From: Pseudomonas sp. ML2-2023-3
GTDB taxonomy: Bacteria > Pseudomonadota > Gammaproteobacteria > Pseudomonadales > Pseudomonadaceae
Direction of reading: 5' to 3'
Assembly: GCF_037055275.1 (NCBI RefSeq)
Contig: NZ_CP146343.1
Coordinates: 3,320,501 to 3,384,500, forward strand
DNA: 64,000 bases
The notes below the pieces were generated by a model, which worked only from the letters and a program-made list of their open reading frames with translations, ran no database searches and was not told the origin of the DNA. Both the position numbers and the translations under genes were made by a program. Position 1 is the stretch's first letter; every line of letters begins with the position of its first letter. Shown piece after piece: positions 50,402 to 59,439 of the stretch.

Positions 50402-52516
50402 ATGCCCAACCCTGCCGCTACCCTATTGATTGTCGATGATGAACCCCATGTCCGAAAACTGCTGAAGATCCTGCTGGAGAATCAGGGGTATCAAACCCTG
50501 GCCGCCAGTTCGGGAGAAGAGGCCCTTGTCATGGTCGAGGAACAGCCCCCCGACTTGATCCTGCTCGACATCATGATGCCGGGCATGGACGGTTTCGACG
50601 TTGCCCGCCAGCTCAAGACGAACAAGGCCACGTCGAATATCCCGATCATTATGCTGTCCGCCCTTGGAGAGCACAGTGCGCGTATTTGCGGTCTGGAAGC
50701 AGGCGCCGAAGACTTCCTCAGCAAACCCGTGGAAAGTGCAGAGTTGTGGCTGCGGGTGCGCAACCTTTTGAGGCTCAAGGCGTTCGGCGATTATTTGAAA
50801 AGCCACAGCCTGATGCTGGAAGAGCAATTGCAACAACGCACCATCGACCTTGAGCGCTTTCGCTCGGCGATGGACGCTTCGGGCGATGCCATATTTCTGA
50901 TCAATCGCAGCACCATGCGCTTGATCGAGTTCAACCGACGGGCCTGCCAGGTACTGGGCTTTACCGCGCAAGAGCTGCTGGGTAAAACACCCGCCGACCT
51001 CAGCGATGACTCCATCGAACACCTGGAAATGTTGTATGACCAGATCATCGCGGGCAAGGGCCCAAGCGAAGCCACGGAAACACAAATCCGCTGCAAGGAC
51101 GGCAGTTTCCTTCCGGTAGAAGTCCACCGCCAGGCATACAAGACAGGTGATGACTGGATTATCGTCGGCATTGCCCATGACATCACTGAGCGCAAGGCCG
51201 CCGATCAACGCATGTTGAAAATGGCCCATTACGACACGTTGACCGGGCTGCCCAATCGCAAACTGTTTTTTACCACCCTGCAAATGGGACTGACCCAAGC
51301 GTCGCTCAGCCATTGGCAGCTGGCGGTGGTGACGGTTGATCTGGATGACTTCAGTCGCGTCAACGAAACCTGGGGCCACCAACTGGGTGATCGCGTGTTG
51401 GCGCAGGTGGGGCAGCGACTGACCAACTGCCTTAATGTGAGCGACACAGTGGGGCGCATGGATGGTGACGAGTTTGCGCTGATCCTGATGATTCGCGAGG
51501 GTCAGGCAGATCCCCTGCAAACCGTGGAGCGCATACGCGAAACCCTGCGCGAGCCTTTTCAGTTGGGAGATCAGTCCACGGCGATGACCGCCAGCATTGG
51601 CATTGCACTGTACCCGGCCGACGGGAACGACGCGCATGGGTTGATCCGGCACGCGAACACCGCCATGCACCGTGCGAAGAAGCTCGGCAGGGATAATTAT
51701 CGTTACTACACGGCGCAAATGAATGAGGAAGCCTCAACGCGCCAAGCGATTGAAACCGCCCTGCGTGATGCGGTGAGACAGCAGACATTTGAGCTGTTTT
51801 ATCAACCCAAGATCAGTGTGGTCGACGGCAGCGTCTGTGGGCTCGAGGCCCTGTTGCGCTGGCAACAACCGGGGCAGGGCAATATCTCGCCAGCGGTATT
51901 CGTGCCGATACTGGAAAACCTGGGGCTGATTTCCCAGGTCGGCAATTGGGTGATCACCCGTGTGTGCAAGCAAATCGCCGATTGGCAACGGGCAGGTGAG
52001 GAGGGCATTCAGGTGGCGGTCAACGTCTCCTGCCAGCAGATCATAGACAGTGATTTCATTGCGAGCATTCAGCAGGCGCTGATCGACGATCAGATAGATC
52101 CCCACTGGCTTGAGATCGAACTGACGGAAAGCTCGCTCATGGAGAACACTTCGCACACCATCGCCAGCTTGCAGACTTTGCAACAACTGGGAGTCAAAGT
52201 TTCCATAGACGATTTCGGTACGGGATATTCAAGCCTCGCGTACCTGCGACGATTCCCGATCGACAAACTGAAGATCGACATCGCCTTCATCCGCGAGGTG
52301 ATCACCAACCCCCAAGACGCAGCCATTGCCCGGACCATTATCGAGTTGGCCCATAGCCTCAACCTGCAAGTGATTGCCGAAGGTGTGGAGACCCCTGAGC
52401 AACTGGATTTTCTGAAGAAAAACGGCTGCGATCAGGTGCAAGGCTATCTTTTCAGCAAGCCACTGCCGGTTGTTGAGCTAGAGACTTACTTGCGCGCACA
52501 CGGGTGTTTTACTTAG
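50402..52516 (+). CDS. Response regulator REC-PAS-GGDEF-EAL
   Basis: A 704-residue protein with receiver (phospho-Asp56), PAS about residues 155-270, GGDEF about 280-440, and EAL about 460-700. The GGDEF signature reads DGDEF, so cyclase activity is doubtful; the N-terminal half is otherwise normal (DTLTGLPNRKLF). The EAL domain has its key residues: EALLRW, VNVSCQQ, ELTESSLM, DDFGTGYSSLAYLRRFPIDKLKID, IAEGVET. It therefore probably hydrolyses cyclic-di-GMP, gated by phosphorylation from the operon's kinase, linking a soluble signal to biofilm or motility. Confidence 0.93.
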   Translation: MPNPAATLLIVDDEPHVRKLLKILLENQGYQTLAASSGEEALVMVEEQPPDLILLDIMMPGMDGFDVARQLKTNKATSNIPIIMLSALGEHSARICGLEAGAEDFLSKPVESAELWLRVRNLLRLKAFGDYLKSHSLMLEEQLQQRTIDLERFRSAMDASGDAIFLINRSTMRLIEFNRRACQVLGFTAQELLGKTPADLSDDSIEHLEMLYDQIIAGKGPSEATETQIRCKDGSFLPVEVHRQAYKTGDDWIIVGIAHDITERKAADQRMLKMAHYDTLTGLPNRKLFFTTLQMGLTQASLSHWQLAVVTVDLDDFSRVNETWGHQLGDRVLAQVGQRLTNCLNVSDTVGRMDGDEFALILMIREGQADPLQTVERIRETLREPFQLGDQSTAMTASIGIALYPADGNDAHGLIRHANTAMHRAKKLGRDNYRYYTAQMNEEASTRQAIETALRDAVRQQTFELFYQPKISVVDGSVCGLEALLRWQQPGQGNISPAVFVPILENLGLISQVGNWVITRVCKQIADWQRAGEEGIQVAVNVSCQQIIDSDFIASIQQALIDDQIDPHWLEIELTESSLMENTSHTIASLQTLQQLGVKVSIDDFGTGYSSLAYLRRFPIDKLKIDIAFIREVITNPQDAAIARTIIELAHSLNLQVIAEGVETPEQLDFLKKNGCDQVQGYLFSKPLPVVELETYLRAHGCFT

Positions 52517-52749
52517 ATCACTAACGTCGGATTCGGCTGGATCAACGACGAATCCCATGGTGAAGTCGCCCATGATCAAAATCAGAACAGGGTAGGTGTA
52601 AGCCATGATTTTCGTTTTTTGGCCCAGTTCAGAATCTGCAGATATGTCTCATCAACAACCTGCACAAATCTTCTAAACGTTCTTTTCAAAGCGTTGTAAT
52701 TTAGCCGTCCTCACCGTTTCACGTTTAATCATTACCTCTGGAGCGCTCC

Positions 52750-53586
52750 GTGAATAAACGCAACTGGATTGAGCTGTCCCAGGATGCTGATACAGGGATT
52801 GAATCGATTCGCGCCCATTTTCAGGGGCATGCCTACGATCCGCATTGGCATGACAGTTTTCTGGTAGGTGTCACCGAGCAGGGTGTGCAGCAGTTCAACT
52901 GCCGTCGCGTTCGCCATCTCAGTACTCCGGGCAAGGTATTCCTGCTGGAACCGGGAGAAATCCACGATGGGCATGCACCGACCGAGGAGGGTTTTACCTA
53001 TTCCATGCTCTACCTCGATCCGCACTGGCTGGAACGGGAGTTGCTTGCGTTGTTCGAGCACGCGCCTGTCAACAGCCAACCGGGCTTTGCCGACACATTG
53101 AGTCAGGATCCGGGCCTGGCGACTGCCATTTATAGCGCTTTCCAGGCACTCCATGAGGGCGACTTGCGCATTGTGCGTCAGAACGCCATCGACACGTTGC
53201 TCGGGGCGCTCACTTGCCACCTTGATTGGCGCAAGCACAAGGTATTTGACCCCCGCCTGCCATTGGTGGCCCAAGTCGCACGTGACTACCTGCATGCCCA
53301 TGTCTACGAGGACGTCGGGCTGGACGACCTGGCCCATGCCTGTGGCGTTGATCGTTTTCGCCTGACGCGAGCCTTCAAGGCAGCATTTGGGCTGGCGCCC
53401 CATGCTTATTTGATTCAGCTTCGGCTGGCCAAAGCTCGGCAGTTGCTGGCGCGGAGCGAGTCGCCTGCACAGGTGGCCAGTACCCTTAGGTTCTCCGATC
53501 AGAGTCATATGGGGCGCTGGTTCCGTCGCGCCTACCAGCTCACACCCGCCGATTACCGCAAGCGCTGCTCAAACCTTCCAGACTGA
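52750..53586 (+). CDS. AraC-family regulator
   Basis: A 278-residue AraC regulator with a GTG start at 52750 (GGAG upstream). The N-terminal cupin-like sensor includes HYDPHWHDSFLVGVTEQGVQQFNC-type sequence (AYDPHWHDSFLVGVTEQG), typical of small-ligand regulators. The double helix-turn-helix is at the C-terminus: DLAHACGVDRFRLTRAFKAAFGLAPHAYLIQLRLAKARQLL and QVASTLRFSDQSHMGRWFRRAYQLTPADYR. Codirectional with the LysE exporter 108 bp downstream, the likely target, as in many AraC-LysE pairs. The 233-bp region before it holds no gene. Confidence 0.9.
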   Translation: MNKRNWIELSQDADTGIESIRAHFQGHAYDPHWHDSFLVGVTEQGVQQFNCRRVRHLSTPGKVFLLEPGEIHDGHAPTEEGFTYSMLYLDPHWLERELLALFEHAPVNSQPGFADTLSQDPGLATAIYSAFQALHEGDLRIVRQNAIDTLLGALTCHLDWRKHKVFDPRLPLVAQVARDYLHAHVYEDVGLDDLAHACGVDRFRLTRAFKAAFGLAPHAYLIQLRLAKARQLLARSESPAQVASTLRFSDQSHMGRWFRRAYQLTPADYRKRCSNLPD

Positions 53587-53694
53587 ATCCCGCTGACCGG
53601 CGACCATGGCCTCCTATCTGATCAAGGAGCCCATGCCATGTCGTTTTCGTTGTTCTCATCTGCCCCTTCGATACGTCTTCAGGGAGACTGACTC

Positions 53695-54291
53695 ATGGAG
53701 TCTTTGCTGCCTTTCCTGCTGTTTGCGTTCGTTGCTTCGATCACCCCTGGGCCGACCAATATTCTGGTGCTGAGCCATAGTTCGCGATGGGGGGTGGGTG
53801 CCACACTGCCCATTATTTTTGGCGCCTGCATGGCTGCGACGCTGATTGTGTTTGCCGTCGGGCTCGGCATGGGTGAAACCCTGCTGCAGTTTCCGCGAGT
53901 GCAGACGGTGATCGCTTGGGCCGGGGTACTCTGGTTGAGTTGGCTGGCATGGCAGATATTTAAAAGCGCGCCGCCCTCCCTGGATTCACCTTCTTCGCGC
54001 GAGGATGGTCTCAACGTGCTCGGTGCAGCCACCTTGCAATTGGTCAACCCTAAGGTCTGGATGATGGCCGTAGCAGTGGTGAGCGTATTTGCCGGTGGCA
54101 GCGACAAGACCACGCGGCTGATGGTGTTGTCGTTGCTGTTCCTGTTGGTCTCTGTGCTGTGCATGACCCTGTGGGCGTTACTCGGCGCAGGCAGTGCCCG
54201 GGCGTTTGGTTCACCACAGGCATTCAAACGCATGAATCATGCTTTGGCATTCTTGCTGCTGGTGTCGGCCTGGCTGACGGTGCTGGCATAG
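53695..54291 (+). CDS. LysE-family amino-acid exporter
   Basis: A 198-residue, about six-helix protein of the LysE/RhtB family. The family motif (SITPGPTNILVLSHSSRWG) is at the N-terminus, the central hydrophilic region is LDSPSSREDG, and LQLVNPKVWMMAVAVVSVF is the second-half motif with the conserved NPK. It exports amino acids or small amines from the cytoplasm. It is preceded by an AraC regulator that probably senses the exported compound. Confidence 0.92.
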   Translation: MESLLPFLLFAFVASITPGPTNILVLSHSSRWGVGATLPIIFGACMAATLIVFAVGLGMGETLLQFPRVQTVIAWAGVLWLSWLAWQIFKSAPPSLDSPSSREDGLNVLGAATLQLVNPKVWMMAVAVVSVFAGGSDKTTRLMVLSLLFLLVSVLCMTLWALLGAGSARAFGSPQAFKRMNHALAFLLLVSAWLTVLA

Positions 54292-54385
54292 TTTAGTTCG
54301 TGCCCTGATGGCGTTTGCCACTTAACGTAAGCGCCAGTCCTGCGATCAACCGCAGCACTGGCGATTTACCTCGCGGCCAAAGGCG

Positions 54386-55288
54386 CTACTCACCCCAACC
54401 TTCGCGCACTGCCCGGCGTATGGCTTCGAGCAACATGGCAAACGCGGGGTTGTCGTTATTTTCTCGCCAAATCAGGTGCAATTCACTTTGCACCCCTTCG
54501 CCCAGATCGATATCGCGAAAAATCACGTTTTTGAACACCACACTGCTTGCACAGCGCGGCACCAGGGCCAGGCCCATCCCAGCATTGACCAGCGCCAGAA
54601 TGGTGAGCGATGAACCGAGCCACTGCACGTACTCCGGTGCAACGCGAGCTGATCGCAGCATGCCGGTCAGCAGTTCGTTGAACGGTGGATACGCTGCGTG
54701 GGAATACATCAGGAAGGGCTGGGCATCCAAGTCTTTGACTGAGATATCGCTGGCCTGGGCTAACGGGTGATGCCGGGGCAGCGCCAGCACAAAGGGTTCG
54801 CGAACAAGGCACTCGGTGGCGTAACCGGGCTCCAGCAGCGGTGCCCGGGTGATGCCCAGATCGACTCGGCGTGCGCGCAACGCTTCATGCTGTTGGTAGG
54901 TGTTCATCTCTGAGAGATCAATTTTGACCTGGGGTTGCTTGAGCCTGGCTTCGGCAATGACCTTTGGCAAAAACTCATACACCGCGCTGCCTACAAAACT
55001 GATGTTGACTGAGCCGATATCACCCTCTGCGAAGCGTCGGGCGTTGGTCGCCGCTTGCTGGGCACGCTCAAGCAGGTTTTGTGCTTCGATGAAAAAAGCC
55101 CGGCCCGCTGCGGTCAGGGCCACGCTGCGGGTGGTGCGGGTAAACAGTTCCACGCCCAGGTGGTGCTCCAGCAATTGAATCTGCCGACTGAGGGGCGGCT
55201 GGGTCATGTTCAACCGTTCAGCAGCGCGCCGAAAGTTAAGTTCTGTGGCCACCGTGGTGAAGCAGCGCAGCTGGGTCAGTTCGAACAT
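54386..55288 (-). CDS. LysR regulator of the glucarate-type module
   Basis: A 300-residue LysR regulator. The helix-turn-helix is typical (FTTVATELNFRRAAERLNMTQPPLSRQIQLLEHHLGVELFTRTTRSVALTAAG), and the effector domain begins about residue 90 (SVNISFVGSAVYEFLPKVI). The start at 55288 gives the family's normal 4-residue lead; the frame is open upstream to 55339. It is divergent from the MFS/dehydratase pair with 107 bp between, so it controls them. Confidence 0.92.
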   Translation of the reverse strand: MFELTQLRCFTTVATELNFRRAAERLNMTQPPLSRQIQLLEHHLGVELFTRTTRSVALTAAGRAFFIEAQNLLERAQQAATNARRFAEGDIGSVNISFVGSAVYEFLPKVIAEARLKQPQVKIDLSEMNTYQQHEALRARRVDLGITRAPLLEPGYATECLVREPFVLALPRHHPLAQASDISVKDLDAQPFLMYSHAAYPPFNELLTGMLRSARVAPEYVQWLGSSLTILALVNAGMGLALVPRCASSVVFKNVIFRDIDLGEGVQSELHLIWRENNDNPAFAMLLEAIRRAVREGWGE

Positions 55289-55395
55289 TGATCTAATCCT
55301 GGTATCAATCGAATGCCAAGTTAGATTAGACGGGAACAATGTGCGCGTCCATCATCGGGCTGTCCCTAAAAAAACAATGATTGGGAGTTGCCCCT

Positions 55396-56751
55396 TTGAA
55401 TACCCTTCACCCGATGCCTGACGCCACGGTACTTGCCCGGGCCGCGTCCAAGGTAAAGCGTCATGTTCTGCCCTTGTTTGTGGTGATGTTCATCGTCAAC
55501 TACATCGATCGGGTCAATATTGGCTTTGTCCGCAGTCATTTGGAAACCGATCTGGGCATTGGCGCCGCCGCTTATGGTCTGGGAGCCGGGTTGTTCTTCA
55601 TTGGTTACGCGATCTTCGAAGTGCCGTCCAATATGCTGCTGCAGCGCTACGGTGCAAGAGCCTGGTTGACCCGTATCATGTTCACGTGGGGCGCTGCGGC
55701 AATGGCGATGGCTTTTGTGCGCGGTGAAACCAGTTTCTATGTGCTGCGCTTTATTCTGGGCGCGGCAGAGGCGGGCTTCTTCCCGGGGATCATCTACTAC
55801 TTCACTCAGTGGTTGCCGTCGACTGAGCGGGGTAAGGCGATGGCGATCTTCCTCAGCGGCTCGGCGATTGCCTCGGTGATCTCCGGCCCGGTGTCCGGTG
55901 CCCTGTTACACGTAAGTGGTTTAAGCCTGCACGGCTGGCAATGGATGTTCCTGATAGAAGGTTTTGCCTCGATTGTTCTCTGCGCGTTCGTCTGGTTCTG
56001 GCTGCAATCCCATCCTCGTGATGCGAAATGGTTGAGCGAAGAAGAGAAGGGCGCATTGATCAACGCGATTGCTCTGGAGCAACAAGCCCGTGAGGCGGTG
56101 CTGACGGTCAAGCCTTCGATGTTAAGGCTGCTGGCCGACAAGCAGATCGCCTTGTTTTGCTTCATCTACTTCTCCATTGCCCTGACCATTTATGGCGCGA
56201 CATTCTGGCTGCCCAGCATGATCAAAAAGATGGGCAGTTTTGATGATTTCCAGGTTGGGCTGTTCAACTCGATTCCGTGGTTGATTTCCATTGTTGCCAT
56301 GTATGGCTTTGCCGGAATGGCCAGCAAATGGAAACACCAGCAGGCTTGGGTCGCGCTGACGCTGGTGATTGCCTCGCTCGGTATGTTCATGTCGACTACC
56401 GGCGGCCCTGTGTTCGCCTTTATCTCCATCTGTTTCGCCGCGATTGGTTTCAAGGCAGCTTCAGCGCTGTTCTGGCCGATTCCTCAGGGCTATCTGGACG
56501 CACGTATTGCAGCGGCTGTCATCGCGTTGATCAACTCCATCGGTAATCTTGGCGGATTCGTTGCTCCTACCGCGTTCGGCTTTCTGGAGCAAACCACGGG
56601 CTCTATCGAGGGTGGTCTGTACGGGCTTGCAGCCACATCGCTCCTGGCGGCGGTGGTGATATTTTTTGTTCGCACGACGCCGGCTGGCCAAGCTCAATCC
56701 ACTGCTACTCACAACACCTTGAAAATTGACCCTGCGGGAGCCGCTTCTTGA
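55396..56751 (+). CDS. MFS transporter (ACS family), probable aldarate carrier
   Basis: About 451 residues with 12 helices; the same family signature as at 38252-39574: PLFVVMFIVNYIDRVNIGFVRSHL, LGAGLFFIGYAIFEVPSNMLLQRYGAR, RFILGAAEAGFFPGIIYYFTQWLP. The start is taken as TTG at 55396 with GGGAG 8 nt upstream; ATG at 55414 is the alternative. It overlaps the dehydratase by 4 nt (TTGA), so both are coupled. Glucarate or a related hexarate is the inferred substrate. Confidence 0.92.
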   Translation: MNTLHPMPDATVLARAASKVKRHVLPLFVVMFIVNYIDRVNIGFVRSHLETDLGIGAAAYGLGAGLFFIGYAIFEVPSNMLLQRYGARAWLTRIMFTWGAAAMAMAFVRGETSFYVLRFILGAAEAGFFPGIIYYFTQWLPSTERGKAMAIFLSGSAIASVISGPVSGALLHVSGLSLHGWQWMFLIEGFASIVLCAFVWFWLQSHPRDAKWLSEEEKGALINAIALEQQAREAVLTVKPSMLRLLADKQIALFCFIYFSIALTIYGATFWLPSMIKKMGSFDDFQVGLFNSIPWLISIVAMYGFAGMASKWKHQQAWVALTLVIASLGMFMSTTGGPVFAFISICFAAIGFKAASALFWPIPQGYLDARIAAAVIALINSIGNLGGFVAPTAFGFLEQTTGSIEGGLYGLAATSLLAAVVIFFVRTTPAGQAQSTATHNTLKIDPAGAAS

Positions 56752-58022
56752 AAATCACACGAGTTACCGTCACCCCCATCGCCTTCCGTGATCCACCGTT
56801 GCTCAATGCCAGCGGTATTCACGAACCCTATGCCCTGCGCTCCATCATCGAAATAGAGAGCGACACTGGCTATATCGGCCTCGGTGAAAGCTATGGCGAC
56901 GCCCCTGCGCTGGCGATCCAGCAGCAGTTGCAGGCGCAATTGATAGGCCTTGACCCGTTCAACCTGAATCAGTTGCGGGCAATCGTCCGGGCTACCGTGG
57001 CAGCCCACGCACCGCAGAGTATTGCTGGCGCGGAGCTGGCACCCGGCTCTCACGCGAGCAAGGCCGTCAGCAATGCTTACTCGGCGTTCGAAGTCGCGTT
57101 TATGGACTTGCAAGCGCGCTCCTTGAATGTACCCCTGGTGGATTTGCTGGGTGGCGCAGTGCGCGATGAAATCCCGTTCAGCGCTTACCTGTTTTTCAAG
57201 TACGCGCAGCATGTGGATTCGCCTTACCAACCTGACGCTTGGGGCGAGGCGCTGAACGAGGAACAGATCGTCGCCCAGGCACGAAGAATGATTGAGGCTT
57301 ACGGCTTCAAGAGCATCAAGCTCAAGGCCGGGACTCTACCCCCTGAGCACGAAGTGTCATGCATCAAAGCCCTGAAGAAAGCCTTCCCGGGCTACCCGTT
57401 ACGCATTGACCCCAATGGTAACTGGTCTCTGGAAACCTCAATCCGGATGGCGCAGTTGTTGGGTGACGACCTGCAATATTACGAAGATCCAACCCCTGGT
57501 CTTGAGGGTATGTCCGAGCTGCACAGACTCACTGGTTTGCCGTTGGCAACGAACATGGTCGTCACCGACTTTGACGAGTTCCGGCGCAGCGTTGCCCTCG
57601 ACAGCGTGCAAATTGTTTTGGCCGATCATCATTACTGGGGCGGCCTGCGGGATACTCAGCACCTGGCCAAGATGTGCCAGACATTTGGTGTTGGCGTATC
57701 CATGCATTCCAACTCACACCTGGGTATCAGCCTGATGGCCATGGCCCATGTTGCCGCGTCAGTGCCCAACCTGGACTATGCCTGCGACACTCACTATCCG
57801 TGGCAAGAGCCTGATGAAGAGGTGGTCAAAGGCGGAAAGATACCCATCGTTGATGGTTGCGTGAGAATCACTCGCGCGCCGGGACTGGGGCTTGAGCTGG
57901 ATTATGAGCAATTGGCAAAGTTGAATGATCTGTACCTCACTTGCGGCATTCGACAGCGCGATGATGTGAAACAAATGCAGCGGTACAAGCCTGACTGGCA
58001 AGCGCTAAAACCTCGGTTCTGA
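56748..58022 (+). CDS. Glucarate-dehydratase-like enolase-superfamily enzyme
   Basis: A 424-residue enolase-superfamily enzyme of the glucarate dehydratase group. The lysine pair KxK (IKLKAG), metal-binding Asp in IDPNGNW, Glu in YEDPTPG and Asn in ATNMVVT, and the catalytic His of MHSNSHLGISL are in place; ADHHYWGGL precedes. It starts at TTG 56748, overlapping the transporter stop. It would dehydrate a hexarate such as D-glucarate. No aldolase or semialdehyde enzyme of the lower pathway lies in the window, so the rest of the route is elsewhere. Confidence 0.9.
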   Translation: MKITRVTVTPIAFRDPPLLNASGIHEPYALRSIIEIESDTGYIGLGESYGDAPALAIQQQLQAQLIGLDPFNLNQLRAIVRATVAAHAPQSIAGAELAPGSHASKAVSNAYSAFEVAFMDLQARSLNVPLVDLLGGAVRDEIPFSAYLFFKYAQHVDSPYQPDAWGEALNEEQIVAQARRMIEAYGFKSIKLKAGTLPPEHEVSCIKALKKAFPGYPLRIDPNGNWSLETSIRMAQLLGDDLQYYEDPTPGLEGMSELHRLTGLPLATNMVVTDFDEFRRSVALDSVQIVLADHHYWGGLRDTQHLAKMCQTFGVGVSMHSNSHLGISLMAMAHVAASVPNLDYACDTHYPWQEPDEEVVKGGKIPIVDGCVRITRAPGLGLELDYEQLAKLNDLYLTCGIRQRDDVKQMQRYKPDWQALKPRF

Positions 58023-58178
58023 GTACTTTGCGTGGTGGGTTGCCCGCTGTGTTCAGCGTGCAGTCGTAGAGGTGCTGAGAGATCAGGTTTTGGATCGGGT
58101 TGTTGCTGCTTCTGGACGCTCTGTTTGCAGTCTTGATGGACCGATTGCGAGCTAATAGGCAAAAGGGCCCGCAGAGCA

Positions 58179-58344
58179 GCAATGTTGTTCACTCAAGAGC
58201 AACGCGGCTCAGTGTGGGAGCGGGCTTGCTCGCGAGGGTCTTCAGTGCGCAGCATTTACTTGGTAAATACGCGTCACCGTTAACAACCATCGCGAGCAAG
58301 CCCGTTCCCACAGAGGCAGAAATTACTTAAGTGAACAACATTGC
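58179..58344. repeat. REPIN nested in a 15-bp outer inverted repeat
   Basis: The inner arms are REP sequences 58213-58235 (TGTGGGAGCGGGCTTGCTCGCGA) and 58290-58312 (complement, one change), a standard Pseudomonas REPIN. They are enclosed by a perfect 15-bp repeat, GCAATGTTGTTCACT (58179-58193) and AGTGAACAACATTGC (58330-58344). The whole 166 bp could fold into one long hairpin. It fills most of the 342-bp gap between the dehydratase and the YcaC-like gene; the remainder of the gap (58023-58178, 58345-58364) holds no gene. Confidence 0.8.
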
Positions 58345-58364
58345 CGTGAACGCTATGCCGGTTT

Positions 58365-58991
58365 TCAGCTAGCAGTCAGCGCGGAGTAACTGTTCATCAG
58401 GTTCCGGTAGTTGGGAATACGCTGAGATAGCAGGTTGCCCAGGCCTTCAATATCGTTGCGCCAATCGCGTTGCAGCTCACACGCGACAGAGAACCAGTTC
58501 ATCATCTGGGCGCCAGCCTGGCTCATGCGGTTCCAGGACGCTTGTTGTACGGTGGTGTTGAACGTCCCCGAAGAGTCAGTTACCACGAACACGTCAAACC
58601 CTTCAGCCAGTGTCGACAACGTTGGGAACGCTACGCAGACATCTGTCACCACGCCGGCGATGATCAATTGCTTGCGACCCGTTGCCTTGATCGCCTTGAC
58701 GAAGTCCTCGTTGTCCCAGGCGTTGATCTGGCCTGGTCGAGCGATGTACGGCGCGTCCGGGAACATTTCCTTGAGTTCGGGAACCAGCGGGCCGTTGGGG
58801 CCCTGTTCAAAACTGGTGGTGAGGATGGTAGGCAGCTCGAAGAATTTCGCGACGTCAGCCAGGGCCAGCACGTTGTTCTTGAACTCGTTGGGTGTGAAGT
58901 CCTGCACCAGAGAAATCAAGCCTGTCTGGTGGTCGACCAGCAGAACTACGGCGTCGTCTTTGTTCAGGCGGTTGTAAGTTGCGTTAGTCAT
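58365..58991 (-). CDS. ycaC: YcaC-like isochorismatase-family hydrolase
   Basis: A 208-residue cysteine hydrolase of the YcaC type. The catalytic triad Asp in LLVDHQTGL, Lys in AIKATGRKQLIIAG and Cys in VVTDVCVAFPTL are visible, as is the TTSFEQGPNGPL loop. YcaC forms an octamer or larger ring and its substrate is unknown. AAGGA precedes the ATG at 58991. The upstream 448-bp gap contains the sfnFG promoter region. Confidence 0.93.
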   Translation of the reverse strand: MTNATYNRLNKDDAVVLLVDHQTGLISLVQDFTPNEFKNNVLALADVAKFFELPTILTTSFEQGPNGPLVPELKEMFPDAPYIARPGQINAWDNEDFVKAIKATGRKQLIIAGVVTDVCVAFPTLSTLAEGFDVFVVTDSSGTFNTTVQQASWNRMSQAGAQMMNWFSVACELQRDWRNDIEGLGNLLSQRIPNYRNLMNSYSALTAS

Positions 58992-59257
58992 GGTGGAATC
59001 CTTTTCGAAGTGGCGGGTGGCTGTCGTTCAGCGATGAGCTCAGATTAATGTTCTGATCAGCGACGAAAAAGCACCTGAAAAACGATTGACTGTCCACCTG
59101 AACGAGACAATGCATCTGCAGCATTTTGGGTGAGCGAGCAGGGTGCCTGGACAGGTAATAACCGGTGGTGCGCAGTTGAAGGCTGAACACCTGAACGGGT
59201 TATGCAAATACCCTGCGAATGCCTGGTGGAAACATCAGCTCGGGTCGCCGTGAGGAA

Positions 59258-59309
59258 CGGACAGAGAGGCAGCTGTTGCAGGCGGAACAGTGGATCAACA
59301 ATCTGTCCG
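59258..59309. promoter_or_regulatory. Possible enhancer pair upstream of sfnF
   Basis: CGGACAGA (59258-59265) and TCTGTCCG (59302-59309) form an inverted pair 44 bp apart (about four helical turns), 64-115 bp upstream of the -24 element. They may bind the sigma54 activator SfnR. Between 58992 and 59257 I see no gene or other clear signal. Confidence 0.35.
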
Positions 59310-59372
59310 GCAGGCGACACTATGGCGCTTCACGAAAAGTCATAACTCATTGATTTTATAAAGATATTGAAA

Positions 59373-59388
59373 TGGCACGGTTTCTGCT
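59373..59388 (+). promoter_or_regulatory. Sigma54 promoter of sfnFG
   Basis: TGGCACG-GTTT-CTGCT fits TGGCACG-N4-TTGCW with one mismatch, -24 at 59374-59375 and -12 at 59386-59387. The expected start is about 59399, 41 nt before the sfnF ATG. Sulfur-starvation genes sfn and msu in Pseudomonas are known to depend on sigma54 and SfnR. Confidence 0.75.
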
Positions 59389-59439
59389 CCAGTCCTTGTG
59401 CAGGTGCCGCGGCGGCCTCTGCCATCACGAGGACGGGCA

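Noticed and set aside
52478..52606. 42-codon minus-strand reading frame with a hydrophobic start (MAYTYPVLILIMGDF)
   Set aside because: It overlaps the 3' end of the GGDEF-EAL gene, lacks a ribosome binding site and has no known relative I recognise.
59057..59320. Open frame on the minus strand in the ycaC-sfnF gap
   Set aside because: No domain, no ribosome binding site and Ser/Arg/Leu-rich composition of a chance frame; the region contains promoter elements instead.
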